In this document: positions 12,823 to 24,899 of the stretch, piece after piece | Numbering within the stretch: position 1 is the first letter of the stretch | Layout: each line of letters opens with the position of its first letter | Source: Brachycybe producta | Lineage: Eukaryota; Arthropoda; Diplopoda; Playtdesmida; Andrognathidae | DNA: 64,000 nt | Direction of reading: 5' to 3' | NCBI GenBank assembly: GCA_036925085.1 | Contig: JAUPFP010000028.1 | Location: 164,001 to 228,000, forward strand | Translations under genes and position numbers: made by a program | Notes under the pieces: model-generated | Databases searched by the model: none | Seen by the model: only the letters and a program-made list of their open reading frames with translations | Told to the model about the DNA's origin: nothing

Positions 12823-15479
12823 TCACCAATTATTATAAAATCTTTTAGGTCCAGTATAAGGTTCATCACGATCAAACATTGGTCTTGCAGGTCTGAAAAT
12901 TTCACAAATTAAGTATATTATAGATCAAAGTTTGTTTAATTCAGTTTGGGCCCATATACAAAACACAAAAGATAATCGAGGGGCTTAAAATCCAAGAGGT
13001 ATATGTGACATTTTTATTAAAATGGAGATAAGTACCACATTTTGTCAGTGAAAGAAAGAATTTGGTGGACAAGAGAAATAAATGAAAAAGTTGCTCATTG
13101 CTTGCTTTATGGCGTAAAAGGACGTCTATGGGCGCCTTTTACTTGGAACTCATTTTATTCAAAACATTACTTCTGTCACTTATTCTCCTTGGTTTCTAAG
13201 TCCCTCAAAAACAAGTTAAACCACTTATAAAGTAGCCATTGCAAAACAATCTGTATTACAGAAGACAAATCAATAAAAAAAAATTGAAAGTGTTTTTTAA
13301 AAACTAGAATAAGTAGCAACCTGAATTATTTAAGAAAATTTTCATTTTGATATTTTTTTTAAAACTATACTTCTATGACAAGTTTAAAATTTCGATTTTC
13401 TTTTTTTTTTCCCCACCTAAAATTGAACTAAAATGCAAAAATATCTTAGATTTACAGAGCGGATTTTTATGCAGTGTATCTCATCATAACGTCAAAGTAC
13501 CACCTGCCTGAAAATACCATTAAGAGACTTTTCACTAAAAACTCTTTTCAATTTTTACTACTTTTGTTTTAAAAATAGCTCATCTAAAAAAATCAAGTTT
13601 CTCTTCAGGAATTTCTTAATATTTGAATAGTTAATCAATGTAATTAGGCAACTAAGGTGTTTATTATATGTTACGATTTTATGAACATTAAAACCATTTT
13701 AAAATTCTGAATTAAAACATGTTTTTAAAAATGAAAATACATAACTTCACTAGAAACAAAACTGACTAAAATGAAAAAAGAAGAATCCTATCATTTTTGA
13801 ATTTTTGTTTTTACATTTTTTTTATTATCAAAACTAATAACATAAACATTTCTTACTTGCTGTTACACAGACGCCCTTGACACAATACGTCATCAGAAGA
13901 ATTAGGCTCATTGGTGTCATCTGTGATCACTTGCCGCTTGTTAACATCATTTGTGTATACTGTCAATACAACAAAATTTTAACATCAACTTGAACTCTCT
14001 GAGTAGGGTTCCAAGAAAGAAAAACCTTTTTCAAGGGTATTTAATTAAACAAGATTTTTTTCTTCTATATATTGGAACGCTTTTCATAAAGTTCAAGTAC
14101 TAATTTTCAATCTTAATGTTGAGCCAATGTAATTCGAAAAAATATCAATAGAGCAAATATACTCTATGAGAATAATCCTAGAACATGTATAAGGGTCCCT
14201 GGCCAAATTAAATAAATTATAGCTTATTGGAAAAAGTATTTATGTAGTTTGTTGAAACAACAATAACATGTAAAAATCGCGTGCAAAATATAGAATTTAC
14301 ATTTTTTACATGCATACATTACAAATCAATCAACAACTCTAACCTCACATAGCCAACTTAAGCTAATCAAGCTTAAGCTAGCAAAAAATTGTTTAAAAAT
14401 TCCATAGACCTAAATGGTAGACTCTTACTTTTGCGCACGTTTTTTTGGTGATTCTGCCAAAAAGTTGCATACTCGTACTTAGCTCGATAAAAAATTTCCA
14501 ACAAGCTTTACTTAATTCAAATAACCTAAGGGCCCTAGACTAAGACTATGCCACTATTTATAAAAGTCACCAACATTTCTAACGCAAATTGTTTAAAATG
14601 TCAAAATGTAGGTCTAGGCTTTAATGTTAAATATATGTGAACATCTTAGATGATCTAATTAATAAATAAAAACATTACTTTATTAGTTTACAACACTTTA
14701 CCTTTTAAACATTCGGGTGATCGATATCTCATCATAAAACATGCAGCTGCTCTTGGGTCCGACTGAAGCCAATTATATAAAGAGGTCCACATGCTAGTGA
14801 GAGATCGCCTGTTCTTTTCTTCTGGGTCACCTAAAATAAACAAATGATGACTGAAAAGTGCCCTAACGAATGAGGAACATGTAGCAACAGTGGGAAACCA
14901 ACTTATGAGCAATTAAATAAAATGTACGCGAAACTTAAACTAAATAAAATTGTCAAAAATCTAAAAAAAATATGTATTTTTTTTAAAAAAAATTTTTAGA
15001 ATCAAAAGCAATCTAAAAAGGCATATTTTGAAAAATCGAATTGAAAATAATTGTAAGAATGTGAACACATTTCGAAAAAAAAAATATCAACCAAAATTTT
15101 AAAAATCTAAACAAATTGACAAAAGTTAAAATAAATTTAATAAATGATTACTGAAGAAATTAGAAAAAAGAAAAAAATAACCAAACAAGTTTACAAAAAA
15201 TCGAAGAAATTAAAAATGACATGTACACAACGAAACAAAATTTACAAAAATCTAAAGAAAAAAAATCTAAACTAACAAATTTACAACAGAAATATAACAA
15301 AAGAAATTTACGAAAATCTAACCAAAAAAAAATACAACATATACACGTAGAAAATAAAAATGTGTCCCATATCACCTGCATAACACCTATTTCAACATAC
15401 CTTCAACACTTGGCATCAAAAGTACAACTGTCAACATCTGAAACAGCATCAGAGTAAGAAACACATCAGAAGTCTTCAT
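12823..15479 (-). CDS. Small secreted protein, 126 aa, four exons, family not recognised
   Basis: Exons: 15479-15401, 14830-14702, 13959-13857, 12892-12823. All are GT-AG, with phases 1, 1 and 2 matching. Residues 1-27 form a clear signal peptide (VFLTLMLFQMLTVVLL, cleavage after about VEG). The mature part has four cysteines, C57-x9-C67 and C96-x4-C101. Basic pairs RR34-35, KR77-78 and KR120-121 could be prohormone-convertase sites. It ends in GPKRFYNNW. There is no transmembrane segment after the signal. An AATAAA-like signal (rc of tttatt at 12723) lies ~100 bp past the stop. Size, signal peptide, dibasic sites and Cys pairs fit a peptide-hormone precursor or a small secreted factor, but I recognise no known family. 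Confidence 0.75.
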
Positions 15480-15514
15480 TTTGTGTGTCTTATTTTCGGG
15501 CAATGAAAATAGTG

Positions 15515-15522
15515 TATTTATA
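15515..15522 (-). promoter_or_regulatory. TATA box of the 126-aa secreted protein gene
   Basis: TATAAATA on the minus strand lies 36 bp upstream of the ATG at 15479. Usual TATA spacing would place transcription start near 15490 and leave a 5'UTR of only about 10-15 nt. Confidence 0.55.
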
Positions 15523-15729
15523 TTAATTTAAACAAAAAATATTCCACTGTTTCTAATTTTTTCCCAGAAGTTGTTCTGTTTTTAGTGGTTCTTCTCAGTG
15601 GTCTATTTCAAGTTTTATATCAAATTTCGTCTGTGAAATGTATATATTTATATAAAAATATTGGTATGACGTAAACATCAAAAGGTAATGGTATTGGCGC
15701 TTCAATGTGGGAGTACTAAACCTACTTAC

Positions 15730-16705
15730 TATACAGTATGTCAGAGAACCAAAGCCCACAAGGTATTACCAAAAAATATGCTTGATGGCGCTGATAAAAC
15801 GTCTCATGTGAGGCAGCTGCTAATTTGGGACAACACTACGGTATATATGGTTTTGCCTTTTTAGTTACTTTGCATAATTGCGCTCATGGGCCAAATTATC
15901 CTCGTCCATATGTGTCCCAAGTTACAAATTTGGAAAATTTGATTGTTTAATAACAAAATATTGAAATATACGTTTACAAATATCAATATAAATAGGCAAA
16001 GTTAACAAAAACTTATTGAAGTAAAAAAAAAATAAGGGTAAAAATGTTCCCTCCAAAAAAAAAATAACTTCATTAATGTGTGATGTTCGTTTTTCATTTT
16101 TAAATATGCATTTTATTTAAATTTGACCTTTTATCGATTCAAAACACAAATCTTTCCCTTCAAAATGTGTCTTGAACAATAATCGAAATTGCAATAGCTT
16201 TTGAAATGTTGTGTCCAGCTATTAAGGTATTTTAATTGCAGTATTCAAAGGAGGTTTTATTTTACGCTCTTTTTGATTAATGCTAATTTGCTGGACCCAT
16301 GTAAAAGATCATTGACCTCAAAGAGGTGCATTTTGCTAACTACCTTTTGTTCTTCAGGAAGATCTTTGCAGCTTTAATAAAAATTGCTTGTGTTCTTCAA
16401 TATGTTTTTCAGGTATTAAGGTAATTTCATGACTTTTCGAATTGCCATTTGGTTGCTTGAGCAATTTGAGCAACTTTGGAACCACAAAATTGACCAGGTC
16501 AAAGTGCAACTTTGGAGTGTTTATGCTCATAACTACAATTGGACACGTTAGTAACACCAAGTCACCAACGTAAAGTATAGAATACATTATGTAGTTTTTA
16601 AATTTCATGAGAAATTCATTTTTTTTAAATAGCAGACGTTTTTTGTGCGCTACTTGCTACATCCATGACGCCACATAGGGCATTGGTTCTAAGACATACT
16701 GTATA
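15730..16705. mobile_element. MITE-like element, 'TATACAGTATGTC' family, ~976 bp
   Basis: The left end TATACAGTATGTCAGAGAAC and the right end (complement TATACAGTATGTCTTAGAAC) are inverted repeats. Part of the interior (about 16150-16520) recurs in the same orientation at 31660-32010 within the SPPL2-type gene. An 84-codon ORF at 16354-16608 resembles no transposase and I treat it as chance. Confidence 0.6.
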
Positions 16706-17471
16706 ACAGGTGGAGCATATGTCTATTTTTGTGGCCGTGGATCAAACATTTGTACCAATCCAATGACACGTAAATTGAAGGTGGATTCATTCATTGAAGA
16801 TGCAGTTTTTGTGTGTAGTAGCCTACTACAGTACTACTACTTGAATATAATATCCACACTCACCACCCTCTCATTCAAAACCTCCTAAAACTACTTAAAT
16901 AAAATACTCCAAAGTATTTCTGTCAACCGAAAATAATTAGATCTTGACATTTTTCTCTTATTTTTTTTTTACTTGAATCAACCACAGTCACGATGTAAAG
17001 ATAATAGGATTATTCTTACCTAAAAATACAAATATATATATGGTATGTTTAAAATGTGTTATGGGATTTAAAACCCGCGAAAATCTTTCATAGGTTTAAG
17101 AAGTTTACTTCTTTTTTTTATCTGAAACTGAATTAAAATGTTTATATTTTGAATCCAATTTCTAAGCTGATATTTTTGTTATGTACATGTATATTTTAAC
17201 GAATGCATAGATTTCTTCTATTTAAACAATATTTTTTCTTCTTATTTTTGAAAAAAAAACTCAAAAATAAGATTATGATTTATTTATATATACAAAGACT
17301 AGATTGTTTAGGTGACGTATTCTTCAGGTGAATAACTTATAATTACATTAAGAAGACAATGGATATATATGGTTATCATGTAGCAGACACTGCAAAATTA
17401 ACATAGCAGCAAACCAATGCACATAATGATCTAACGACATTACGTCAAATTTGATAGTTTTTAAAGTGCCT

Positions 17472-18076
17472 CAGTGGCGTATCTAGGGAACCGCAAGACC
17501 CGCAACTGCGGCGGGGGGGGGGGGGGGGGGGCGCAGGAGGTTTGGGGGCGCAAAAAACGACATAAAAGTCGATGTATTTTTCAGTTATTTTCAAAAATAA
17601 ATCGACTTACATTTAATATTTATTTTGAACGGCGGAACGATCAGAACAACGGTGCAAAAGTCGGAAAAATAGTAGGAACAGTAGGAAGGTTAGGTTTTTA
17701 AAATTAAATTGTTGCAGGGGGTCTGGGGGCGCAGCCCCACGACTTTTTTTTAGAATTATTGAATCAAATTAGTCCATTGTCCCGATTGTTCCCTAATTTG
17801 TTCAAAGGTAACAACGGTCGGAACAATGGACAAATTAGATTTAATAACTTTAAAAATGGGGGCTTCGCTCCCCCCCCCCCTTCAGGCCCCCTGCAACAAG
17901 CTTCATTTTACTAAACCTAACCTTCTGACTGTTCCGAGTGATCATGTTCCGAATGTTCCGTTCATCAAAATAGCACCCCTCCCCCCCCTTAGTATGAAGG
18001 CTAAGTGGAGGGGGAGGTAAAGGAATCGCAAAGTTTTAAGCGGCTGGGGGTGCAACCAAGCCTAGCTACGCCACTG
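17472..18076. mobile_element. hAT-type MITE, 605 bp, with 8-bp target duplication
   Basis: Exact 8-bp duplication aagtgcct at 17464-17471 and 18077-18084. Termini are cagtggcgtatctag and its near-complement ctagctacgccactg. The interior has poly-G/poly-C runs and an inverted stretch (attagtccattgt... and ...acaatggacaaatta). No transposase is present. Confidence 0.85.
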
Positions 18077-18178
18077 AAGTGCCTAGAAGAAGAATTGTAA
18101 AAAAATAACTAATTTTCAAATTTGGTATAGTAATAAAACATAAATAAAATGCATAACCATTGCGCTGGTCTGTACCCA

Positions 18179-18467
18179 CCTAAACAAAGCAACAACATCA
18201 GTCGCAACAACAAAAACAACATAAAAAGCACAATCAATATAAACAGGACTAACAACATTAACAACATCAAAAGCCACTACAACAAAAACAGCTGCAACAA
18301 CACCAACAGTATAAAGTTAACACATGCCGCTGAAGCAACAGTAACATCACAAAAATAAACACCATTCATCCCCAAAAGTCGCAACAGCAGCAACAACAAA
18401 TGCAACAGCAGCAACAGCAAATGCAACAGCATCAACAGCAAATGCAACAGCATCAACAGCAACAAAC
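18179..18467. repeat. CAA/CAG-type low-complexity tract
   Basis: AACAAC and CAGCAA units become a regular (caacagcaaatg) array at 18381-18466. Frames give Asn-, Thr- or Gln-rich strings, but there is no gene context, so I call it a microsatellite. Confidence 0.7.
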
Positions 18468-18713
18468 AGTGCCGTCTTTAGAATTATTGGGGCCCTGGGC
18501 TAAGTGAAAAATGGGGGCCCAACAGGCTCATTCACAAATGTTACATTTAAACATTAGCCACTTACTTCATAACCCATGCTCTCCATTTCTTATTCAGAAG
18601 TGGTGGGTTATAAACTTCCAAAAATATTTTGGTTTTGAATGTTTAATTTTTTAAAGTTAAGAAACGGGGTCCTTTAAAACTAATGGGCCCTGTGCTACAG
18701 CCCTGCTAGCATG
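18468..18713. mobile_element. Probable hAT-like MITE fragment rich in GGGGCCC
   Basis: The start cagtgccgtctttagaattattggggcc and the end gggccctgtgctacagccctg are roughly inverted. I found no clear target duplication. A related 'gggccctaagctc...gggggccc' fragment lies at 9267-9287. Confidence 0.45.
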
Positions 18714-18723
18714 TGCCTTAAGG

Positions 18724-19170
18724 CAGTGCTCCCCAACCTTTTTATCGCCACGAACCGGTCAATGTTTGATAATTATACCGCGGCCCGCTGAGGGGGTGGG
18801 GACGTTGATTGTTTATATTTTAGATTGTTTTGATTTAATAATTTTAATTTAATTGTATTTAAACATGCCTTCAAAATAAAATACAGTTACATCAAAAAAT
18901 GAATATAAAGTGATTTAACATTTTAACACACTAGAACGCTAAATCAATGAGAACCCCGAGCTTATTTCTTTGCAACGAGATGGTTTCATCTGGGGGTAAT
19001 AGGAGACAATGACACCCGAAGTGTGTTGCTTATGTCCAGTTTATTCCGTTGTTTTGTTTTGGTTGCCGTCACTGCAGAAAATGGAAATAATTTAATGTTC
19101 CTTGGGCGGCCCGGTACCATTTGATCCACGGACCGGTACCGGTCCACGGCCCGGGGGTTGGGGACCACTG
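18724..19170. mobile_element. hAT-type MITE, 447 bp, with palindromic 8-bp target duplication
   Basis: It is flanked by ccttaagg on both sides (18716-18723 and 19171-19178). The termini are cagtgctccccaacc and ggttggggaccactg. Subterminal 'ccggtaccggtcc' blocks are GC-rich against AT-rich surroundings. No ORF of note. Confidence 0.85.
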
Positions 19171-19178
19171 CCTTAAGG

Positions 19179-20457
19179 TGGCACTGGTAACAAAAACATG
19201 TTGGAAGTAATCATAATTAAATCTAATACACCTACCACAAGCATGTCTTATTGACATTTCATTGTCAAAGGTAACAAAAATATTATTTTTTGTTATCAAA
19301 ATCCATTAACTGTAAAAGTAAAGATTAAAAATTAGTGACCTAGACGTACGAGTTGTGTTAAAAAAAATCTTCAGTAAGGTAGCGGTTTAAAGCGGTTTAA
19401 GGTAGAGGTTTAACTAAAATCTCAGACATTTTCTTTCCACGAAAAAAAAGGGTTTTATATACATGTACACTGGGTAAATGGGATTACTTTCAAAAGTTGA
19501 GAAAGATTCGTACATTTCTAACTCCAATAACAGCTGTTAAATTCTCAGAGGTGACAAAAAATTGAATTGATATTTTATTAATAAATACGAAATATAATTT
19601 TATACAAAATGTTCCTTGATTTCATAATAAAAAGTGTTTAGATTTATTATTAAGCCAAATTTTCCAATTTTTGAAAATATTTCAAACGTTTTATTAACTT
19701 ATTTATGATGTTACATTCAAAAGAGACATCAATTTTGTATAGTTTAATAAAATAAAATTAAAACAATGTTTTTGTTTTTTTCCTTATAGTTTTCTAACTT
19801 TTTTGTTTTAGTTTGTTCTGGATATAAAAATATCATTTTTTTTACTATAAGAGCGGCTGTCAATTGCAATTGTGCATCTTATTCATCATTTCTCAAGACA
19901 ATACTATTTTGTATGGCACTTTATTACATTTTCAAACCCTTGAAATCAATTTTTTCATAAATGATAGAATTTGAAATGTTTCCTGCGAATGTAATTTTAG
20001 ATGTAGACTTTCTGAAAACTTTATACTAAAAATATACTATCTAAAAAAAACAGGAAACTTGAAAGTAATTCAACGTAAACATCTTAATGCTATTTGGAAA
20101 TTGAAAGTGGGCGAAAGGTGAAATAGGATAAAAAAAAACCATTGCTCTGAGGCTCAGAACAAAATGTGGAAACAATTTTTTTTTACAACAAAAGGCATAG
20201 GGCCAAAACATTTGAATTGAATGTGTCTAGCCTCACAAAACACTTTCACAAAAGTTAAATATATGTAAGCCCTATACATAAAAAAGAATATTTTTTATGT
20301 TTATTAAATTATAAAAATTCTCAAATTTTTAATTTAAATTTCATTACTATTGATCTCATTTGAATAGATTTCTGTGAAACAGTATAAAATGCTACGTGCA
20401 AAAAATTACAGTTATAATACATGTATATTAAAATTAATGTTCTACAGATTAAATTAC
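19179..20457. other. Intergenic, no gene seen
   Basis: AT-rich DNA without supported ORFs, RNA genes or clear repeat ends. A short direct repeat, agcggtttaaagcggttta, lies at 19381. Confidence 0.5.
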
Positions 20458-20937
20458 TTAAGGTGGCTGAATAACTATTTTATTTTTGTCCCCCTGGATG
20501 GCGCTGCTAAGCTTCATAGATGTTTTTGGAAAATTTGAATTCAAAAACGTCATGCGAAGGTTTTTTTAGAAACAACATTACAAAAAAATATTCAATTTGT
20601 TTTAAAGACTAGAATGGCAGAAGATTATGCTAAACGTTTTGTAATCGCAATGTCTTAAAATATAAATATTTTGTAGCAATTTGAAAATAATCCATTTTTT
20701 GGTTTTTTTTTTTCATTGACATTTCATGAAAAAAATATTTTCGCTTTTTTCAAACTGCCATAAAATGCTTATTTTTAAAGGTATCATCACTTTTGAATTT
20801 TTTTTTTTTCAATGTTCCTCCTAAAAACCGCGGGTAGATGCGAGAGAAAAAACCTTCTATACTGTAGAACATATAAGCCACTGCAGTGGCGCCATTCAGG
20901 GGGACGACCAAAATAAATATCTATTCAGCCACCTTAA
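20458..20937. mobile_element. TTAA-flanked MITE, ~480 bp, family 2 (reference copy)
   Basis: Ends are TTAAGGTGGCTGAATA and TATTCAGCCACCTTAA. Subterminal blocks tttttgtccccctgg and gggggacgaccaaaa extend the inverted repeat. TTAA at both edges fits piggyBac-type targets. Related copies lie at 24900-25360 (reverse), 27007-27330, 30531-30800 and 58675-58990. No ORF. Confidence 0.75.
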
Positions 20938-22010
20938 TAAAGATATTTATGGAGTCTGGACCAACACAAAGTAGAACACGATAGGTCCTACTGCCCATTC
21001 ACTTTTACAATGGTTGTCCTACTTTTACTAAAGTAAAATGAGGCCAGCTGGTAATATATTGATGACATACATAAATAATTTAAAATAAAACGCCAAATTA
21101 ATTATTTTTTTGAAAAAAATAATTATCTAACTTTCTCTTAAAAAGAAATTCAATGTTAATATCTTATTAGACCATTAATTGATATATTTTGGTTGAAATA
21201 ATAATAAATTGATATAAATTCGAAAAAAAAAAACTAGTATAGGTTATCTTCAGAACTTTTTTTTGCTTTGAGCCAAATCGGTTGAGAGTTTTCTTGAAAA
21301 CATTAACGATGCTGCCAAAAATAGCTTTGTCAGTAAGTACCGACACTATACATGTATACATACTGACCAGTATCCCTCAAGACTTCAAAAGTAATTCTTG
21401 ATTCAAATACTCAAATCCCTGAGTACACACACCATCTACTTTCTCATTAAATTTCTAATTTCTTACTTTTACCTTTTTATCAATCGTAAAAAAATAAATG
21501 ACATAAAAACTGTATAAAGTTCTGTTCATCACATATGGCCCTAAGCATATAATTGGGGCTTCCCATAAGTCGTGACAAAAAAAAAAGACACAGAAACAAA
21601 AACAATCTAGGTTTAGGGTCCCAAAATAGATTATCTTGTTCTGAACCCAAGAAATCTACGGGCAGCATATTTTTTGTTTGTTAAAACTGTTTTTAGAAAC
21701 TAATAAAATTAAGTTAAGCATTTTCTTCTTAGGAAAAATAAAAAAAAATTAGATATTTCACCTTTTGGTAATTTTTCACCATGGTGGAGAATAAGGAGAT
21801 GGTTAAAAAAGAGGGATTTCATGGAACATAAATACTAAAGTCAGGTGTAAATGAGAAAAGAGAATGGATGGAGGGTTGAAGAAAAGTGAAACAGGGTTAG
21901 ATTTACCTCAAATGTCAAAATTGAGGACATCTATTGCCTAAAGGAAAGTGACAATGGGGGAACCTAAAGATCTGAATACAAAATTAGCCCCCTCTTTTAC
22001 CACGTGATTT
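20938..22010. other. Intergenic, upstream of the chitin-binding protein gene
   Basis: No supported gene or repeat boundary. Only short chance ORFs. Confidence 0.5.
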
Positions 22011-22028
22011 AAAGATTAACCCCCTCAG

Positions 22029-22036
22029 TATAAAAG
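22029..22036 (+). promoter_or_regulatory. TATA box of the chitin-binding protein gene
   Basis: TATAAAAG in a GC-richer pocket. A non-coding first exon would run from about 22059 to 22105 and end at a good donor (aacag|gtaata). It joins an acceptor (tattctag) at 22941, 20 bp before the ATG. Confidence 0.65.
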
Positions 22037-22324
22037 GGCGCCCGTTTAAACTTTCAATTTTAGTTATAATAGGAAATTACCAAAGTGAGGCACAACTACG
22101 AACAGGTAATATTAAAAGAATAATAATAATCTGTCTTGGAATAGATCTAATTTGAAATTTATTTAAATATTAAAATTTTTGAAAACAACTTCGAGTAAAC
22201 TTAAGTATTTTATAAACTAGAGGGGTAAATTAATCACTTAGCATTGTTTTTGTGATTATATTTTTAAGAATAAATTTGTAAGGCAGTTTGAAATTGAGCA
22301 AATTGCAAATTTCTGGATATTAGT

Positions 22325-22509
22325 CAGGGGTCATTTCAGTTTTTTTCAGGGGGGGGGGCAAAACTTGACCGACTTGCAAGAAATTTGAAAAGAATATGCA
22401 CAAACTCTAGTTATAACATATCTATATACTGATTGTAAAAACACAATTGTTTTTTTTTTCTGGGGGGGGGGGGCAAATGCACCTTTGCACCCATCAAATG
22501 ACGTCCCTG
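22325..22509. mobile_element. hAT-type MITE, 185 bp, in the 5'UTR intron of the chitin-binding gene
   Basis: It is flanked by atattagt on both sides (22317-22324 and 22510-22517). Termini caggggtcatttcag and caaatgacgtccctg are imperfect inverted repeats. Two poly-G runs lie inside. Confidence 0.8.
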
Positions 22510-22961
22510 ATATTAGTAGACGATTATTTCGAATTTCTGTCCAAGATCAAGTTAAAATGAAAGTCGTGAATTTGAAATTGGCATATAAACTTATTTTTTT
22601 TTTACTAATTATCAACATGAAAATCCCTTAGATTTCTAGTTTCTAAAACACTTTCAATTTCATCTTAATTAATGCTGCTTCTGAAAGGACTAATATTCTT
22701 ATCTTTTCATTATTCTCCTTCATTTGAACATATAGAAATTAGTACTCATAAAAAGACAAATTGAAATATTTTAATAAACTTGTATCTTGTTTTCTAAATA
22801 CACAATTTAGTTGTTTCAAGTATTTTATATTTCAGAGGAGAAAAAACAGTTTCTGATGCATTTTGTCTAACTTCTGCTGACAAGTTACAATAATTATAAA
22901 ACTTTATACTAATTTAATTATTTTGTTCTTGAATATTCTAGAAACCTCCCCGAGTATTAAA

Positions 22962-24665
22962 ATGTTTAAAACAGGTAAACAATTGAAACGAGCTAATTGC
23001 AAAATAAGTAAAAATTTCTATTAAATTGTACTTTTGCTTTATAATATGACAGTTGCTTGTCTTCTGGTGTTTGTAGCTGTGATTAGCGCCATTGAGGTAA
23101 TAAATAGTACACTTTTATAAAACAATACGACACAATTTTTATCTCTTCTTTGTATTTTACAGAAACGCTCTTATGAATTACCTGAAGAAGAAGATGATGG
23201 TCTAATTGAAATTGTCACGTTTCGTCCAACTACAACTCGCCCATATGCACCTTATCCTTTTCCAACAGTTCAAGTGCCTTCTAAACCTACATTTTCTGCC
23301 CCTTCACCTGTACCTGTATCCATCACACAGCCAGATCCACCTCAATCACCAATATCAACGTATCCTGTCCCAGTTGCACCTCTGCCAGACAATGAAGCTC
23401 TTGTACCCCTACCACCAAAAGAAGGGCCTGCACCCTTAACGCCACAAGAAGCGCCTGTACCCTTACCACCGCAAGAAACCCTTGTACCACTACGACCGCA
23501 AGAAGCCCCATTACCACTACCACCACAAGAAGCTCCTGTGTCCATACCATCACAACAAGCCCCTGTTCCCAAGCCAGTTATAACGTACCCTGTTCCAGCT
23601 GCACCTCAACCAGATCCTGAAACCCCTGAACCCCCCACACCTCAAGAAGCCCCTGTGCTTATACCACCACAAGAAGCCCCTGTTCCCAGGCCAGTTATAA
23701 CATACCCTGTTCCAGCTGCACCTCTACCAGACCTTGAAACCGCTGCACCTCAAGAAGTCCCTGCATCCCTCCCAACCCCAGTTGCACCCATCATAGACAT
23801 AACCATCCCAATTCCAGTCGCCCGACCAATTGCATCTCTTCCGACGCCTACAGACAGTCCAATTCCATCTGAACCAATCCTACCCACTGAACCAATCCTA
23901 CCCACTGAACCAATCCTAACCACCGAACCAGTTGCATCCCTACCGACCCCAGATAATGAACTAGTTGACGTCAACCCTCTTCCAGTAGTCCCTGTGGACG
24001 AACAAATTGTAATCACTCCCACCCCAATAGAACAACCAGATCCAACCATTTCTGTCCCAGATGCGCCTACAAGTCCAGTTCTGTCCCTCCCAGATCCTGT
24101 GTCACCAGTAACTGTACCAGAATTACCAAACCCAGATCCAACATTGGAATCGGATTCACCCATAAGTGTAACACAATCACCTGAATCTATCACACCTGGA
24201 GACTCAACCGAAGACACGCCAACCGAACAACCTCTGCCAACTATTCCTTCGGAAGAAGACTCATCTTTGCCAAATCCAGGATCCGAACAATCCTTTCCTA
24301 ATCCAGGATCAGCACCAGCTTTTATTCCTACTCCTCCAAAATCTACAATCATTAGTGAAGAAGCCGATGCAGAGCCGCCATTCGTGCCCATTGTCACCAA
24401 GTTCTCTTGCAAAGGACGAGAATACGGATATTACGGAGACCCCGTCGACTGTACTGTCTACATCATTTGCAACCCAGAACTCCGCGAAGACGGTACCACT
24501 GAATACCTGCAATACAATGAACGCTGTGCACCAGGAACAGTTTTCAACCAACCGTTATTGACATGCACTTTGCCCAAGGAAGCTCCACTATGCATAACCT
24601 CACCAGATTTTTATGGAGTCAATGACCAATTTGGACAAATTCCTACCTGCTCTCCAAGCGAATAA
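22962..24665 (+). CDS. Secreted proline-rich protein with one C-terminal chitin-binding type-2 domain (CPAP1/peritrophin-like), 519 aa
   Basis: Exons 22962-22974, 23053-23096 and 23163-24665, phases 1 and 0. The first two exons encode the signal peptide (ACLLVFVAVISA). Residues ~40-430 are a disordered P/E/V/T-rich region with degenerate repeats built on 'PPQEAPVP' and 'EPILPT'. Residues 433-496 are a peritrophin-A domain with six cysteines at 435, 449, 455, 474, 487 and 496 and the usual aromatics (YGYYGDPVDC, CTVYIIC). Such proteins bind chitin in cuticle or peritrophic matrix. Single-domain secreted forms are called CPAP1 in insects. The proline-rich linker is unusually long. An AATAAA follows the stop by 15 bp. 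Confidence 0.88.
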
Positions 24666-24679
24666 TCATGTTTTTTTTT

Positions 24680-24685
24680 AATAAA
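24680..24685 (+). terminator. Polyadenylation signal of the chitin-binding protein gene
   Basis: AATAAA lies 15 bp after the TAA stop. The 3'UTR would be very short. Confidence 0.65.
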
Positions 24686-24899
24686 TGTGAATTATTAAAA
24701 ACAAGAGGACAAGTTTTATGAAACATTAATGTTATCGTTTGCTCTGTGTAGCTCAATTAAACAGGGTGTGTTTTTCTCATTAAGAAAATAACTTCAATCA
24801 GAATATTAAATTTTTAACATTTTCCAGTTATGTGTGTGATAATATTTTATTAATACTTATTAAAAATATTTTAAAATATATCTGCTTGTAATATAAGGC

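Noticed and set aside
15160..15457. Overlapping Lys/Asn-rich (+) and Phe/Leu-rich (-) ORFs
   Set aside because: Low-complexity A-rich DNA; it lies within an intron of the four-exon secreted protein gene.
16354..16608. 84-codon minus-strand ORF in the MITE at 15730
   Set aside because: The related repeat at 31660-32010 does not preserve the frame and no domain is visible.
18149..18358. 69-codon Asn/Ser-rich plus-strand ORF
   Set aside because: It is made of the CAA/AAC microsatellite and lacks gene context.
23323..24412. Long minus-strand ORFs opposite the chitin-binding gene, including a 220-codon Gly/Ser/Val-rich frame
   Set aside because: They are antisense shadows of the proline-rich coding repeat, with no start context, splice sites or recognisable domain.
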